The notes under the pieces are model-generated. The model saw only the letters and a program-made list of their open reading frames with translations, was not told the DNA's origin and ran no database searches. The position numbers and the translations under genes were made by a program. 62,163 bases of DNA from Candidatus Zhuqueibacterota bacterium (lineage in GTDB: Bacteria; Zhuqueibacterota; Zhuqueibacteria; Thermofontimicrobiales; Thiofontviventaceae), in the NCBI GenBank assembly GCA_016931935.1, contig JAFGDW010000357.1:1-62163 (forward strand). Direction: 5' to 3'. Of this stretch, positions 43,924 through 52,943 are shown in pieces (position 1 is the stretch's first letter; every line of letters starts with the position of its first letter).

Positions 43924-44562
43924 ATGCCTGAAGAAGAGTCATTAATTCCAAAACATGGCGGCTATCGCAATCTTAAAAGTTTCCAAATCGCTCGACTAAT
44001 CTATGATGTCACAGTTCGGTTTTGTGACCGCTACATCGATCGGCGAAGTCGAACCCATGATCAGATGGTACAAGCCGCTCGATCCGGCGTTCAAAATATC
44101 GCTGAAGGGAGTCAAGCATCAGGAACATCAAAGAAATTTGAGCTAAAATTGACAAATGTCGCCCGTGCCAGCCTTGAAGAGCTTCGATTAGATTATGAAG
44201 ATTTTTTAAGACATAGAAGGCTGGTGATGTGGGATAAGGATGACATGCGCCGTCGTGCGTTAATTAATCGCAGGTGTACGACTGCCGATGATGTTGCTGA
44301 GTGGGTTCAGGAAATTTCAAAAGATTATGGACTTCCTCGACAGAATGGACCGGGGCAAAAAAATGAACGTAGAAGTATGTCCAGCAGGTCTGTGTCGTCC
44401 ATTTACTCTGAAATTGCGGCAAATGCAGTTTTGATTTTGATTGTAGTAGCAATATCGCTATTAGACCGCCAGCTTGCCGCACAGGCTGAAGCATTTGAAA
44501 AGGAAGGTGGCTTTACGGAACGGCTGTATCGTACCAGACAGAAAAGGCGAAAAAATAACTAA
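43924..44562 (+). CDS. four-helix-bundle protein with suffix domain
   Basis: 212 residues. The first ~115 match the 23S rRNA intervening-sequence-type four-helix-bundle family (LKSFQIARLIYDVTVRF, MVQAARSGVQNIAEGS and FELKLTNVARASLEELR). The rest resembles the suffix domain of such proteins, with a hydrophobic stretch (ANAVLILIVVAISLLDR) and the end GGFTERLYRTRQKRR. The family is widespread and of unknown function. It sits between a methyltransferase and a convergent beta-helix gene, only 16 bases from the latter's end. Confidence 0.82.
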   Translation: MPEEESLIPKHGGYRNLKSFQIARLIYDVTVRFCDRYIDRRSRTHDQMVQAARSGVQNIAEGSQASGTSKKFELKLTNVARASLEELRLDYEDFLRHRRLVMWDKDDMRRRALINRRCTTADDVAEWVQEISKDYGLPRQNGPGQKNERRSMSSRSVSSIYSEIAANAVLILIVVAISLLDRQLAAQAEAFEKEGGFTERLYRTRQKRRKNN

Positions 44563-44578
44563 AATACTATAATAAAAG

Positions 44579-46366
44579 TTATTTCATCAACAAAACCTTC
44601 GCCGATGTCCCCCCAATTTCTGTTTTCAATCGCAACACATAAATCCCACTGGCTGTAGATGCTCCTGACTGAGTTTCGCCGTGCCATTGAAATGCATGAT
44701 TACCATCCGACAAATGTCCGTTCCAGAACGTGCGTACCAGTTTCCCTTCAATATTATAAATAGTTAAAGCGACATGCATTGCTCGATCCAAATGAAAGGA
44801 AATAGTTGTTGTTGCATTAAACGGATTGGGATAGGCGGGCAAAAGTTGAAATGAAGCGATCGTTGTGTATGTTGCATTCGTGGATGCCGGAACATTGCTC
44901 GGTACAGGGTATTCGATCGCGCCAATATCATAGCCACCGCGTTCGGGGCGTTTGTAATCAAAAAAGTCAAACGTAACACCAAATGCTGATACGTCCGTGC
45001 CGCTATCGATTACCGGTGAATTCATGTTCATCGAATAATCATAATGAAGCGTGTCGACAAACAGCAGTTCGGAAAGATCGAGCGTGAAGTAATTATTGCT
45101 GTTGCTGTATTGCCCTTGCAGATACGCTTCAATAAATGCCCGCTCCGGCCGGGGATTATCGCCATACGCCGTCATGTGATACTTATAGCTGCCAGGATCG
45201 ACAATAATATTATTTTGAATCCGGCTGCTGTCGCCCTGTTCGTCACTATACCCAAACGTGATACCGTTGTTCTTGGGCCTAATAATCGTATTGTTGAAAA
45301 TATAAATGGAATGGCCAATATTTCCATCACGCGCAGCGATGAAAATACCATCCAGGCCACGTGGTTTGTACGGATCGCCATGTAAACCGTTATTCACAAT
45401 AATATTGTTATAAATCACATTCTCACCATTCCCCTGATCGAAAATACCAACGCCTTCACCATCATGAATGAAGTTATTAAAACAATCACAGCTTGAGCCC
45501 TGATTAAGCATAATGCCGCTCATGTTTCCGTATTTCATTTTGTAACTATCGTTCGTAATTACATTGTGGTGCACATTGCAATTTACAACCGCGCTTCCGA
45601 TCTGGATGCCATCCCAGCCGGTGCTGTCCACACGATTGTAATAAACATTGACCCCATCGAGATTGGGTGGGTATACAATATTGTCACCGTCCGAGCATGT
45701 TAATGTTTTACCATCGTAAAATGAGCTGCCGACATAAATTCCCTCATATCCAATGTTATGGATGTACATATCATGAATCGACGTCTGGCGTTGAACAAAA
45801 GTATCACGCGTGTCAGCGTCATCGGGATCGCCTTCCAGTAGACCGTCGTTATCATAATCCAGGGCATTGCCGGAACCGTCGGGACAGGTCGGTTCGGTGC
45901 GAAAGACCAGTCCTACTGATTCGATATTTTTTATTTCAATATGATCTATTTCCACAAAACTTGAACGCGCCTCGGCCTTGATACCAATTCCAGTCTCTGA
46001 TGTAATGACGATGCCATATTGAAGCGCCGGATCACCGCTGCCGGTTAAATGCAGATGTTGACAGAAGAGCAGATAGATTCCATAATTGTTGATGGAGCGA
46101 ATATCGACTCCCCCGACTTCATTGATAATAATGATTGGCTGTTCGGACGACCCGAACAAATTGCTAATAATCAATTTATCCCGTTCACCGGCAGCAAGCA
46201 TCAATGTATCGCCGGGCTGCACAAATGAAAAATCCGACCGGCCATCGATAACCACAATGTCACTGCTAATCAGGATGGTTTCGGCCATCATGGACGATGG
46301 AAATAGGCAAAGAAACGATAGAATGATTGTGATAAAGGCAGTAAGAATTGCGTTGGTTCGAAACAT
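44579..46366 (-). CDS. secreted right-handed beta-helix protein with sorting tail
   Basis: 595 residues from ATG 46366 (start at 46405 adds 13 residues without SD support). The signal peptide reads ILTAFITIILSFLCLFPSSM. Repeated parallel-beta-helix rungs (VIYNNIIVNNGLHG, IYIFNNTIIRPKNNGITFG, SRIQNNIIVDPGSY) resemble polysaccharide lyases or adhesins; no catalytic residues are certain. The end has LLPAYPNPFNATTTISFHL, LTIYNIEGKLVRTFW and SGIYVLRLK, the sorting module. It is the only minus-strand gene in the polysaccharide locus and may bind or trim the polymer. Confidence 0.85.
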   Translation of the reverse strand: MFRTNAILTAFITIILSFLCLFPSSMMAETILISSDIVVIDGRSDFSFVQPGDTLMLAAGERDKLIISNLFGSSEQPIIIINEVGGVDIRSINNYGIYLLFCQHLHLTGSGDPALQYGIVITSETGIGIKAEARSSFVEIDHIEIKNIESVGLVFRTEPTCPDGSGNALDYDNDGLLEGDPDDADTRDTFVQRQTSIHDMYIHNIGYEGIYVGSSFYDGKTLTCSDGDNIVYPPNLDGVNVYYNRVDSTGWDGIQIGSAVVNCNVHHNVITNDSYKMKYGNMSGIMLNQGSSCDCFNNFIHDGEGVGIFDQGNGENVIYNNIIVNNGLHGDPYKPRGLDGIFIAARDGNIGHSIYIFNNTIIRPKNNGITFGYSDEQGDSSRIQNNIIVDPGSYKYHMTAYGDNPRPERAFIEAYLQGQYSNSNNYFTLDLSELLFVDTLHYDYSMNMNSPVIDSGTDVSAFGVTFDFFDYKRPERGGYDIGAIEYPVPSNVPASTNATYTTIASFQLLPAYPNPFNATTTISFHLDRAMHVALTIYNIEGKLVRTFWNGHLSDGNHAFQWHGETQSGASTASGIYVLRLKTEIGGTSAKVLLMK

Positions 46367-46405
46367 TGGGCGCTGCATTGGTAATGAAAAAACGGTCATT
46401 AGCAT

Positions 46406-46950
46406 AAGTAATATCCTTGTGTTGAGTGATTCGTTGTATTATGTATCGTCAGCAGGTGCGCGGGAATTGAGGCGATATTTGGGATCTGTCAAATAAAAGC
46501 CTGAATTGAGATCATTCCTTGTTTTTGAAAAAGAGAAAATGGGGCTCATTCATTTAAAATACTTCAATTTACTTTGTCCGCTGCTCGCATAAAGCTGGAA
46601 TAATTCAATAAATGCGAAGGAAGTAGACATGGCGATTAGATAACAAACGATATCTCTCACTCTTCCTTGTCACCTTGTCTCCAATTCTCAAAAACAGGTG
46701 TGTTTATGTAATGATCCAATCAATAAAACTATCAATCAGATACTGAGAAACAATTACGAATAATACTCCCTAACTCCTTAAAATTTTAAAAAAGTAAGCG
46801 ATAATATATATATTGGTGGATTGCGTTTCAGTAAGTGAAGTATACTGATTACGTTATTAAAGTACCATCGAAAGTTATACCGGTGACTGATAACCGATCA
46901 CAATTACGCTGTCTATTCGATTTAATTATAAAGCCGGTACCGGGAGAAGA
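46406..46950. other. divergent intergenic region, 545 bp
   Basis: Between the beta-helix gene and the GT2 gene. It holds text-like repeats (cttccttgtcaccttgtctc near 46665 and ggtgactgataaccgatcac near 46880). No gene is supported. Confidence 0.45.
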
Positions 46951-47943
46951 ATGCAACTATCAATTATCATCGTGAACTGGAACACACGGGAGCTATTGAT
47001 GCAGTGCCTCGAGTCCGTGTTTGAGCAGACGCGTGTTTCGTTTGAATTGTTCGTTGTCGATAATGCATCATCAGATGGCAGCGCACAGATGGTGGCGCAG
47101 CAATTCCCTGAGGTTCATTTAATTGCCAACGATACCAACAATGGATTTGCCGCAGCTAATAACCAGGCGATACCGCTGGCACAGGGCACGTATGTTCTGT
47201 TACTGAATCCGGATACCCGAGTGCTCGATCATGCGCTCGACAAAATGGTGAATTATTTGGAAGAATCTCGTGACGCCGGCGCGCTGGCGTGCAAGCTATT
47301 GAATAGTGATGGCTCCTTGCAAAAAAGCGTTGGTAATTTTTATTCATTTTGCAACACACTTTTGGAAAATCGGATTATTCCGAAACTGGCGCCAAGCAAC
47401 GACTTCCTCGCCAAAAAACTGGTGGCATTTTGGGATCACAATTCAGAACGGGAAATTGACTGGGCACGAGGCGCTGTGCTAATGGTACGGCGAGCAGTCG
47501 TCGAACAGATTGGACTGTTGGACGAGCAATTTTATATTTATGGCGAAGAAATTGACTGGTGTTGGCGGATCAAAGCCGCTGGCTGGAAAATCATGTACAT
47601 CCCCGAATCGGAGATTATTCATCATGGTAAGGCCGCATCGAACCAACGGCAGGTGGAGATGTTCATTCAAAATTATAAAAGTTTTTACATTTTTTTGAAA
47701 AAGCATTATCCACTTTATTCGTACCGATTGTACAGGGCGCGAACACTTGTCTACACCATGTTGTGGTTGACCAGGCTGAGTCTGCAATGGATTGCTGCTA
47801 TCGGAAATGTGCAGAAACAAGCCAATGCGAAGAATGGACTGGCACTATATCTGGCATCGTTAAAATGGCATTTTTCAGCCGATTCAAAAATTAAGGTTCA
47901 TAAAAAAGTGAATACTGAAATGTTTGTTAATGCGGACGTTTGA
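46951..47943 (+). CDS. glycosyltransferase, GT2 family (WbbL-like)
   Basis: 330 residues. Motifs IVNWNTRELL, VDNASSDGS, LLNPDTRVLD (DXD-like), WARGAVLMVRR and GEEIDWCWRIKAAGW are typical of rhamnosyltransferase-like GT2 enzymes. A hydrophobic stretch (~265-285) may touch the membrane. The start follows GGGAGAAG. It probably adds a sugar to the lipid-linked unit. Confidence 0.88.
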   Translation: MQLSIIIVNWNTRELLMQCLESVFEQTRVSFELFVVDNASSDGSAQMVAQQFPEVHLIANDTNNGFAAANNQAIPLAQGTYVLLLNPDTRVLDHALDKMVNYLEESRDAGALACKLLNSDGSLQKSVGNFYSFCNTLLENRIIPKLAPSNDFLAKKLVAFWDHNSEREIDWARGAVLMVRRAVVEQIGLLDEQFYIYGEEIDWCWRIKAAGWKIMYIPESEIIHHGKAASNQRQVEMFIQNYKSFYIFLKKHYPLYSYRLYRARTLVYTMLWLTRLSLQWIAAIGNVQKQANAKNGLALYLASLKWHFSADSKIKVHKKVNTEMFVNADV

Positions 47944-47976
47944 TGGTGATCGATTTTTTGGAGCAAAATAATCTAG

Positions 47977-48088
47977 TGGCAGAATAATGAAAACAACAAC
48001 AAATTTCATTTAGTTATCTAGATCACGAATGGTCTACCAATTGCACTCATCATTCTTTTAATTATTTTGCTGTTTAATTATTCTGCCA
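47977..48088. repeat. 12-bp inverted repeat around a GT2-GT2 spacer
   Basis: TGGCAGAATAAT (47977-47988) pairs with ATTATTCTGCCA (48077-48088); seven Ts follow. It could be a weak terminator or a repeat element. Confidence 0.5.
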
Positions 48089-48109
48089 TTTTTTTAATAG
48101 GAAATCACC

Positions 48110-49363
48110 ATGACTTTTTTGAAGATAACATTCTGGACCAGCTTTGCCCTGGTTTTTTACGCCTATCTCGGCTATGGCATTATTTTGCTGATGGTTCAGA
48201 AACTGAAAAAACTGCTAGGACGGGACAGGCAGGAAACATCAGATAAATCATTGAAATTTGAGCCGGAAGTGACATTGTTAATTGCCGCCTACAACGAAAA
48301 AGCTCATGTCCCGGAAAAAATTAGGAATTCATTGTCGCTCGATTATCCGCGCGATAAGCTGAACATTATGTTTGTCACCGATGGTTCGGATGATGGTTCG
48401 GTTGAAATGTTACAACAGTACGAAAGTATTACGGTGTTGCACGAGCCACAACGGCGTGGGAAAATCAGCGCTATTAACCGGGCCATGCAACATGTAAAAA
48501 CACCAATCGTGATTTTTACGGATGCAAACACCAATCTCAACACAACGGCCATTCGGGAAATTGTCTATCACTATCAGGACCCAAGCGTCGGCGGCGTATC
48601 CGGTGAAAAACGGATTGACCCGGTCAGTCAGCACAGTGTAAGCGGCGCCGGGGAGGGGCTATACTGGCGCTATGAGTCATTTTTGAAGCGGCTCGACTCC
48701 AATCTTTACACGGTTGTCGGCGCAGCAGGGGAACTGTTTTCGATTCGCACCAGACTGTTTGAACGCGTGGAACCGGACACCATTCTCGATGATTTCATCA
48801 TTTCCCTGCGAATCGCCAAACAAGGCTATCGCGTGATTTACGAACCCAACGCATGTGCGCTAGAATCGCCGTCCTTTTCGCTGAAAGATGAAATGACACG
48901 TAAGGTTCGTATCTGCGCCGGTGGGATCCAGTCAATCATTCGGTTAGGTGATTTGCTGAATCCGTTTCGTTACCGGATGTTAACAATCCAATATGTGTCG
49001 CACCGGGTGCTGCGCTGGACACTTGCACCGCTGGCATTGGTGCTCATGCTCATCGTTAATGCAGATTTGGCAGTTCGGGAAGGTGGAATTTATACGCTGG
49101 TTATGGCCGGACAGTTAATGTTTTATTCGTTTGCATCCCTGGGATGGCATTTAGCAAATAGAAAGATTAGAATAAAATTATTCACCACACCAATGTATTT
49201 CGGCATGATGAATGTCGCTGCCTATATAGGATTTGTTCGCTATCTCCGCGGCAAACAATCCGTGCTGTGGGAGAAAGCCAATCGCGCCGATGCAATTACG
49301 CAGGAACCTGAGGAACTGTCAGCAATGATTGTCCGCAAGGAAGAGCGTGTTGAACAATGCTAA
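48110..49363 (+). CDS. membrane glycosyltransferase, GT2 family (processive type)
   Basis: 417 residues. An N-terminal helix (~7-29) and C-terminal helices (~300-375) bracket the GT-A domain: VTLLIAAYNEKAHVPEKI, VTDGSDDGS, FTDANTN, VVGAAGELFSIR, LDDFIISL and RKVRICAGG. Such enzymes add sugars or build short chains at the inner membrane. The start follows AGGAAATC. Confidence 0.88.
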   Translation: MTFLKITFWTSFALVFYAYLGYGIILLMVQKLKKLLGRDRQETSDKSLKFEPEVTLLIAAYNEKAHVPEKIRNSLSLDYPRDKLNIMFVTDGSDDGSVEMLQQYESITVLHEPQRRGKISAINRAMQHVKTPIVIFTDANTNLNTTAIREIVYHYQDPSVGGVSGEKRIDPVSQHSVSGAGEGLYWRYESFLKRLDSNLYTVVGAAGELFSIRTRLFERVEPDTILDDFIISLRIAKQGYRVIYEPNACALESPSFSLKDEMTRKVRICAGGIQSIIRLGDLLNPFRYRMLTIQYVSHRVLRWTLAPLALVLMLIVNADLAVREGGIYTLVMAGQLMFYSFASLGWHLANRKIRIKLFTTPMYFGMMNVAAYIGFVRYLRGKQSVLWEKANRADAITQEPEELSAMIVRKEERVEQC

Positions 49364-49622
49364 TTGAGTACTGGGTACAGATTATTTCAGTTTTACCGAT
49401 CTTTATTGGTGACTGGTAATGATTTCAATTGTCAAGTAGGTTATTTAAAACAAGTAGGTCTGATTGCATGTCACAGTGACAAATAGATGAGGATTCAAAA
49501 ATAATCTTTTTTCCCATCTCTTCTTGTCGCCTTATCTCCTTGTCACAATTTCATGTACCGTAACTCCAAAAATAAGTTTGGATATAAAGCAGTTATAAAC
49601 CCCGTCGGATGGGAGCAATCAT
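49364..49622. other. intergenic region, 259 bp, repeat-bearing
   Basis: Contains ccatctcttcttgtcgcctt and taccgatctttattggtgac stretches related to those at 46665 and 46880. No gene. Confidence 0.4.
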
Positions 49623-50987
49623 ATGAAAATTACAGTTGTCGGAACCGGTTATGTCGGATTGGTCACAGGCGCTTGTTTTGCCGACACCGGGCTGGATGTA
49701 ACCTGTATGGATATTGATGAATTTCGCATTGATGATTTAAAAATAGGTATTCTGCCGATATACGAACCGGGTCTCGAAGAACTTGTCGAACGAAATTTGG
49801 AAAAAAACCGGCTTCGCTTTACCACAGATATTGAGTCTGCTCTAACTGATTGTGAGGTGGTATTTATCGCTGTCGGTACGCCAGCCGATGATGACGGCAA
49901 TTCCGATCTGCACCACATTTTGAATGCTGCCCGGGATGTTGGTAAATACATGCAGAATTACATGGTGGTCGTTACGAAGGCCACGGTGCCGGTTGGCACG
50001 GCGTATAAAGTCAAGGATGTTATCCGGGAAGAGCTGGATAAACGGGGGAGTGGTCTGGAATTCGATATTGCATCGAACCCGGAATTTTTGAAAGCTGGTG
50101 CGGCTGTGATGGATTTTTTGAAACCGGACCGAATTGTGATCGGGATTGAGTGCGGGAAAACCGAAGCGATAATGCGCCGACTGTATAAGCCGTTTCTGTT
50201 GAATGCGCATCCGATTATTTTTATGGACATCACCTCTGCCGAAATGACCAAATACGCGGCGAATGCAATTCTGGCAACGAAAATCAGTTTTATTAACGAA
50301 ATTGCCAATCTATGTGAAAAAGTTGGTGCGGACATTAATTTGGTTCGCAAAGGCATTGGCACAGATCCGCGAATTGGGTTTGATTTTATTTACCCCGGCA
50401 TTGGCTTTGGCGGATCGTGCTTCCCCAGAGATGTACGCGCCCTGATCCATACGGGTGATGAATACGACTATCCGATGGAGGTACTGCGAGGTGTGGATAC
50501 TGTCAATATACGGCAAAGGAGTGTGTTGTTTACCAAAGTGTCGAATTATTTTGGTGATAGAATAAAAGGCCGCAATGTCGCCATCTGGGGATTATCGTTC
50601 AAGCCCGGTACGAACGACATGCACGAAGCGCCGTCGATTGAACTGATTGACAGTCTGCTCGCGGCCGGATGCAATATTAAAGTGTACGATCCCAAAGCCA
50701 TGAACGATGCCCGGCAGTTATTTGGTGACAGGATCACCTATGCCAATGAACATTACGAAGCGCTGATTGATTCTGACTGTCTGTTGATCGTCACCGAATG
50801 GCAGGAATTTCGCTTTCCCAATTTTATTGTCATGACCAAGCTCATGAAAAACAAAGTCATTTTTGATGGTCGCAATATTTTCGATCCGGTGGAATTGGAG
50901 CAGTTGGGGTTCGATTATCACTGCCTCGGGATTCGTAATGACAATATATATGTGCCTGTCAAGAAAAAAGTTAAGGTGCACGAATAA
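49623..50987 (+). CDS. ugd: UDP-glucose 6-dehydrogenase
   Basis: 454 residues. It oxidises UDP-glucose to UDP-glucuronate with two NAD. The Rossmann motif is VVGTGYVGLVTGACFADTG; other marks are FIAVGTPADDDGNSDLH, ASNPEFLKAGAAVMDF, and the catalytic Cys266 in GFGGSCFPRDV. The C-terminal NAD/UDP domain has FKPGTNDMHEAPSI and IFDGRNIFDP. Glucuronic acid in the polymer is therefore predicted. The start follows GGGAGCAATC. Confidence 0.95.
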   Translation: MKITVVGTGYVGLVTGACFADTGLDVTCMDIDEFRIDDLKIGILPIYEPGLEELVERNLEKNRLRFTTDIESALTDCEVVFIAVGTPADDDGNSDLHHILNAARDVGKYMQNYMVVVTKATVPVGTAYKVKDVIREELDKRGSGLEFDIASNPEFLKAGAAVMDFLKPDRIVIGIECGKTEAIMRRLYKPFLLNAHPIIFMDITSAEMTKYAANAILATKISFINEIANLCEKVGADINLVRKGIGTDPRIGFDFIYPGIGFGGSCFPRDVRALIHTGDEYDYPMEVLRGVDTVNIRQRSVLFTKVSNYFGDRIKGRNVAIWGLSFKPGTNDMHEAPSIELIDSLLAAGCNIKVYDPKAMNDARQLFGDRITYANEHYEALIDSDCLLIVTEWQEFRFPNFIVMTKLMKNKVIFDGRNIFDPVELEQLGFDYHCLGIRNDNIYVPVKKKVKVHE

Positions 50988-51498
50988 ATTTTGTAACGTT
51001 TTCCTTCAAACAAAGCGGATGGATTGTAAGTCATCTGCTATTTTTTTTGCTGGAATAGAAAAATTCCAGCCAATGAAACTTCTTAAGGATTCTGAACTAA
51101 ATAAGTTGTTCAACTTTTACAAAGTTAACAGTATGTCATTCCTGCGAATGCAGGAATCTCCATGCACGGACACAGGGGATATCTGAATTCGCATAGATGA
51201 AAGTGCATGTTAGGATTTTGTCACACATGGCCAAGTTATTTAATTCTCATTCCTAAGTTTGAAAAAGACTTTTTGCCATGAAGTCACAATGAACTCGAAG
51301 AAAAGCAGAATCCGTTTTGAATAAAAACTGGTGTCTTTTATGACGTTGTGGTTCTATCAAAAATTTTAGCATAGAACAAAACGAACGATTTAGCGTCTAT
51401 ATAATTCAAAACAAATTAACCCAGACCAGTGACAGGTAATTTTTAATAATAACATTTTAGTTTTCCAATAGCAAATTAAAGCTGACCTAAACATCAAT
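50988..51498. other. intergenic region, 511 bp
   Basis: Contains CATTCCTGCgaatGCAGGAATC near 51138-51160, a known type of interspersed palindrome. No gene is supported. A promoter for the GNAT gene is likely but not identified. Confidence 0.45.
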
Positions 51499-52005
51499 AT
51501 GAAAAACTTATTCATCAAAACGGCGAGTGATTACTCGGATGCGATCGTCATTGCCAGACACACCGCAGAAATCTGGAATGAGACCACCGATCATGAGTAC
51601 TTTGATAAAATGAATCAGTACATCCAGCGTTTTCCGGCGGGATATATTATTGGATTGATAGGTGAGCAGGCGGTTGCTTCATCAGTTGCATTCCCGATTC
51701 GTACCATCCCTGAGTTTGCCGAGATTAACTCGGGGAATATATTTGACTCGTGTGAGGTGACTGGCTTATATTACTATATTCATGTTATTCAGGTTCTCGA
51801 AAAATTTCAAAATCGTGGTTTTGGAATTAAATTGCTCCGGCATCAACAACAAATGGCTCGAGCATCGGATTTCAAATCAATTGTTGGCATGGCTGTGGAT
51901 CATAAACTGGAAATGTGGAAACGCTGTGGATTTGAAGAGACCGGTGTTTCAGGTGAATATAAATCTTTTGGGCGCATGATGTGGGTGAAAATGAATATTG
52001 ACTAG
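51499..52005 (+). CDS. GNAT-family acetyltransferase
   Basis: 168 residues. GNAT motif A reads VLEKFQNRGFGIKLLRHQQQ, with the acetyl-CoA pyrophosphate loop FQNRGFG. The N-terminal and C-terminal strands (GAYIIG-like and GRMMWVKM) fit the fold. Substrate unknown; a role in sugar or protein N-acetylation is possible because of the locus. A 47-base gap separates it from the methyltransferase. Confidence 0.75.
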   Translation: MKNLFIKTASDYSDAIVIARHTAEIWNETTDHEYFDKMNQYIQRFPAGYIIGLIGEQAVASSVAFPIRTIPEFAEINSGNIFDSCEVTGLYYYIHVIQVLEKFQNRGFGIKLLRHQQQMARASDFKSIVGMAVDHKLEMWKRCGFEETGVSGEYKSFGRMMWVKMNID

Positions 52006-52052
52006 CTGAGAATCATAGATAGCAGCTAACTAACTTGACTGGAAAATCATTA

Positions 52053-52769
52053 ATGACAAAACTCTATTCCGAACTGGCCACGGTATATTATGAAATGTAC
52101 CAAACCTTGTTCAATTACAAACAAGAATTTAAGAAATATCATGATATTCTCCGCCGGTACCAATGCCGTTCCGTGCTCGAACTGGCATGTGGCAACGGCC
52201 AACTGACGCCGTACTTCATGGAATGTCAATATGACTACTGTGGTTTAGATTTATATAATGAAATGCTGACTATTGCGCGCATCAATCATCCGGATGCACG
52301 GTTTGTCAGGGGCGATATGTGCGATTTGCAGTTCGATGAAAAATTCGATGCGATTATCATTCCCGGCCGCAGTTTCTGTTACATGACGACGAACGATGAT
52401 ATGTTATGTGCGTTTGCATCCATTCAGCGTACGTCAAAACAGGGCGGCATTTTTGTATTTGACAATTTTAAAGCCGATGCCATTTTTGCTGATTTCAAGC
52501 AGGATATGCAGCACTGTGTTGCATATCAAACTCGTCGATACATACGTGATAGTCAGTGTACCCCCCCCAATCTGGCGACAGGCTGGATATGGAATTGGGA
52601 CGCGACCTACACGGTTGAAGAAGCCGGCAAAGAAATGCGAGTCTATCACGACACATCAGTGCTACGGGCGTTTATAAAGGAAGAACTATCGCTATTACTG
52701 CAGTTAGCCAATTTTGAAATAAAGGAATTGTTCGCGGATGAATTCTCCTTTTTGGTAGTTGCAGGTTAG
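52053..52769 (+). CDS. class I SAM-dependent methyltransferase
   Basis: 238 residues from ATG 52053 (a TTG six codons earlier is possible). Motif I is SVLELACGNGQLTPYF, followed by GLDLYNEMLTIARI, FDAIIIPGRSFCYM and an acidic C-terminal part. It is probably a small-molecule or glycan O-methyltransferase. Placed just upstream of the GH2 gene, separated by a promoter-like region. Confidence 0.82.
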   Translation: MTKLYSELATVYYEMYQTLFNYKQEFKKYHDILRRYQCRSVLELACGNGQLTPYFMECQYDYCGLDLYNEMLTIARINHPDARFVRGDMCDLQFDEKFDAIIIPGRSFCYMTTNDDMLCAFASIQRTSKQGGIFVFDNFKADAIFADFKQDMQHCVAYQTRRYIRDSQCTPPNLATGWIWNWDATYTVEEAGKEMRVYHDTSVLRAFIKEELSLLLQLANFEIKELFADEFSFLVVAG

Positions 52770-52883
52770 GAATTCAGGTTTCAAGTTAGGGGTTCATGCT
52801 TCAGCATGTAATTTGCCTGCTATCGTTGCCTCACTCACACTACAATAATTTATTCAAAAAATTTCACTCCTTGACAAAATCAG

Positions 52884-52911
52884 TTGACAAATTTCTGAAT
52901 TATTTTAAATT
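52884..52911 (+). promoter_or_regulatory. sigma70-like promoter before the GH2 gene
   Basis: TTGACA (52884-52889) followed after 16 bases by TAAATT (52906-52911), about 33 bases before the GH2 start. A second TTGACA is at 52871. Suggestive only. Confidence 0.4.
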
Positions 52912-52943
52912 AAAGAAATACGCCAAATATCAGGAATTATTCT

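Noticed and set aside
50863..51186. 107-residue plus-strand ORF past the UDP-glucose dehydrogenase end
   Set aside because: Half of it is out of frame within ugd and the rest is repeat sequence.
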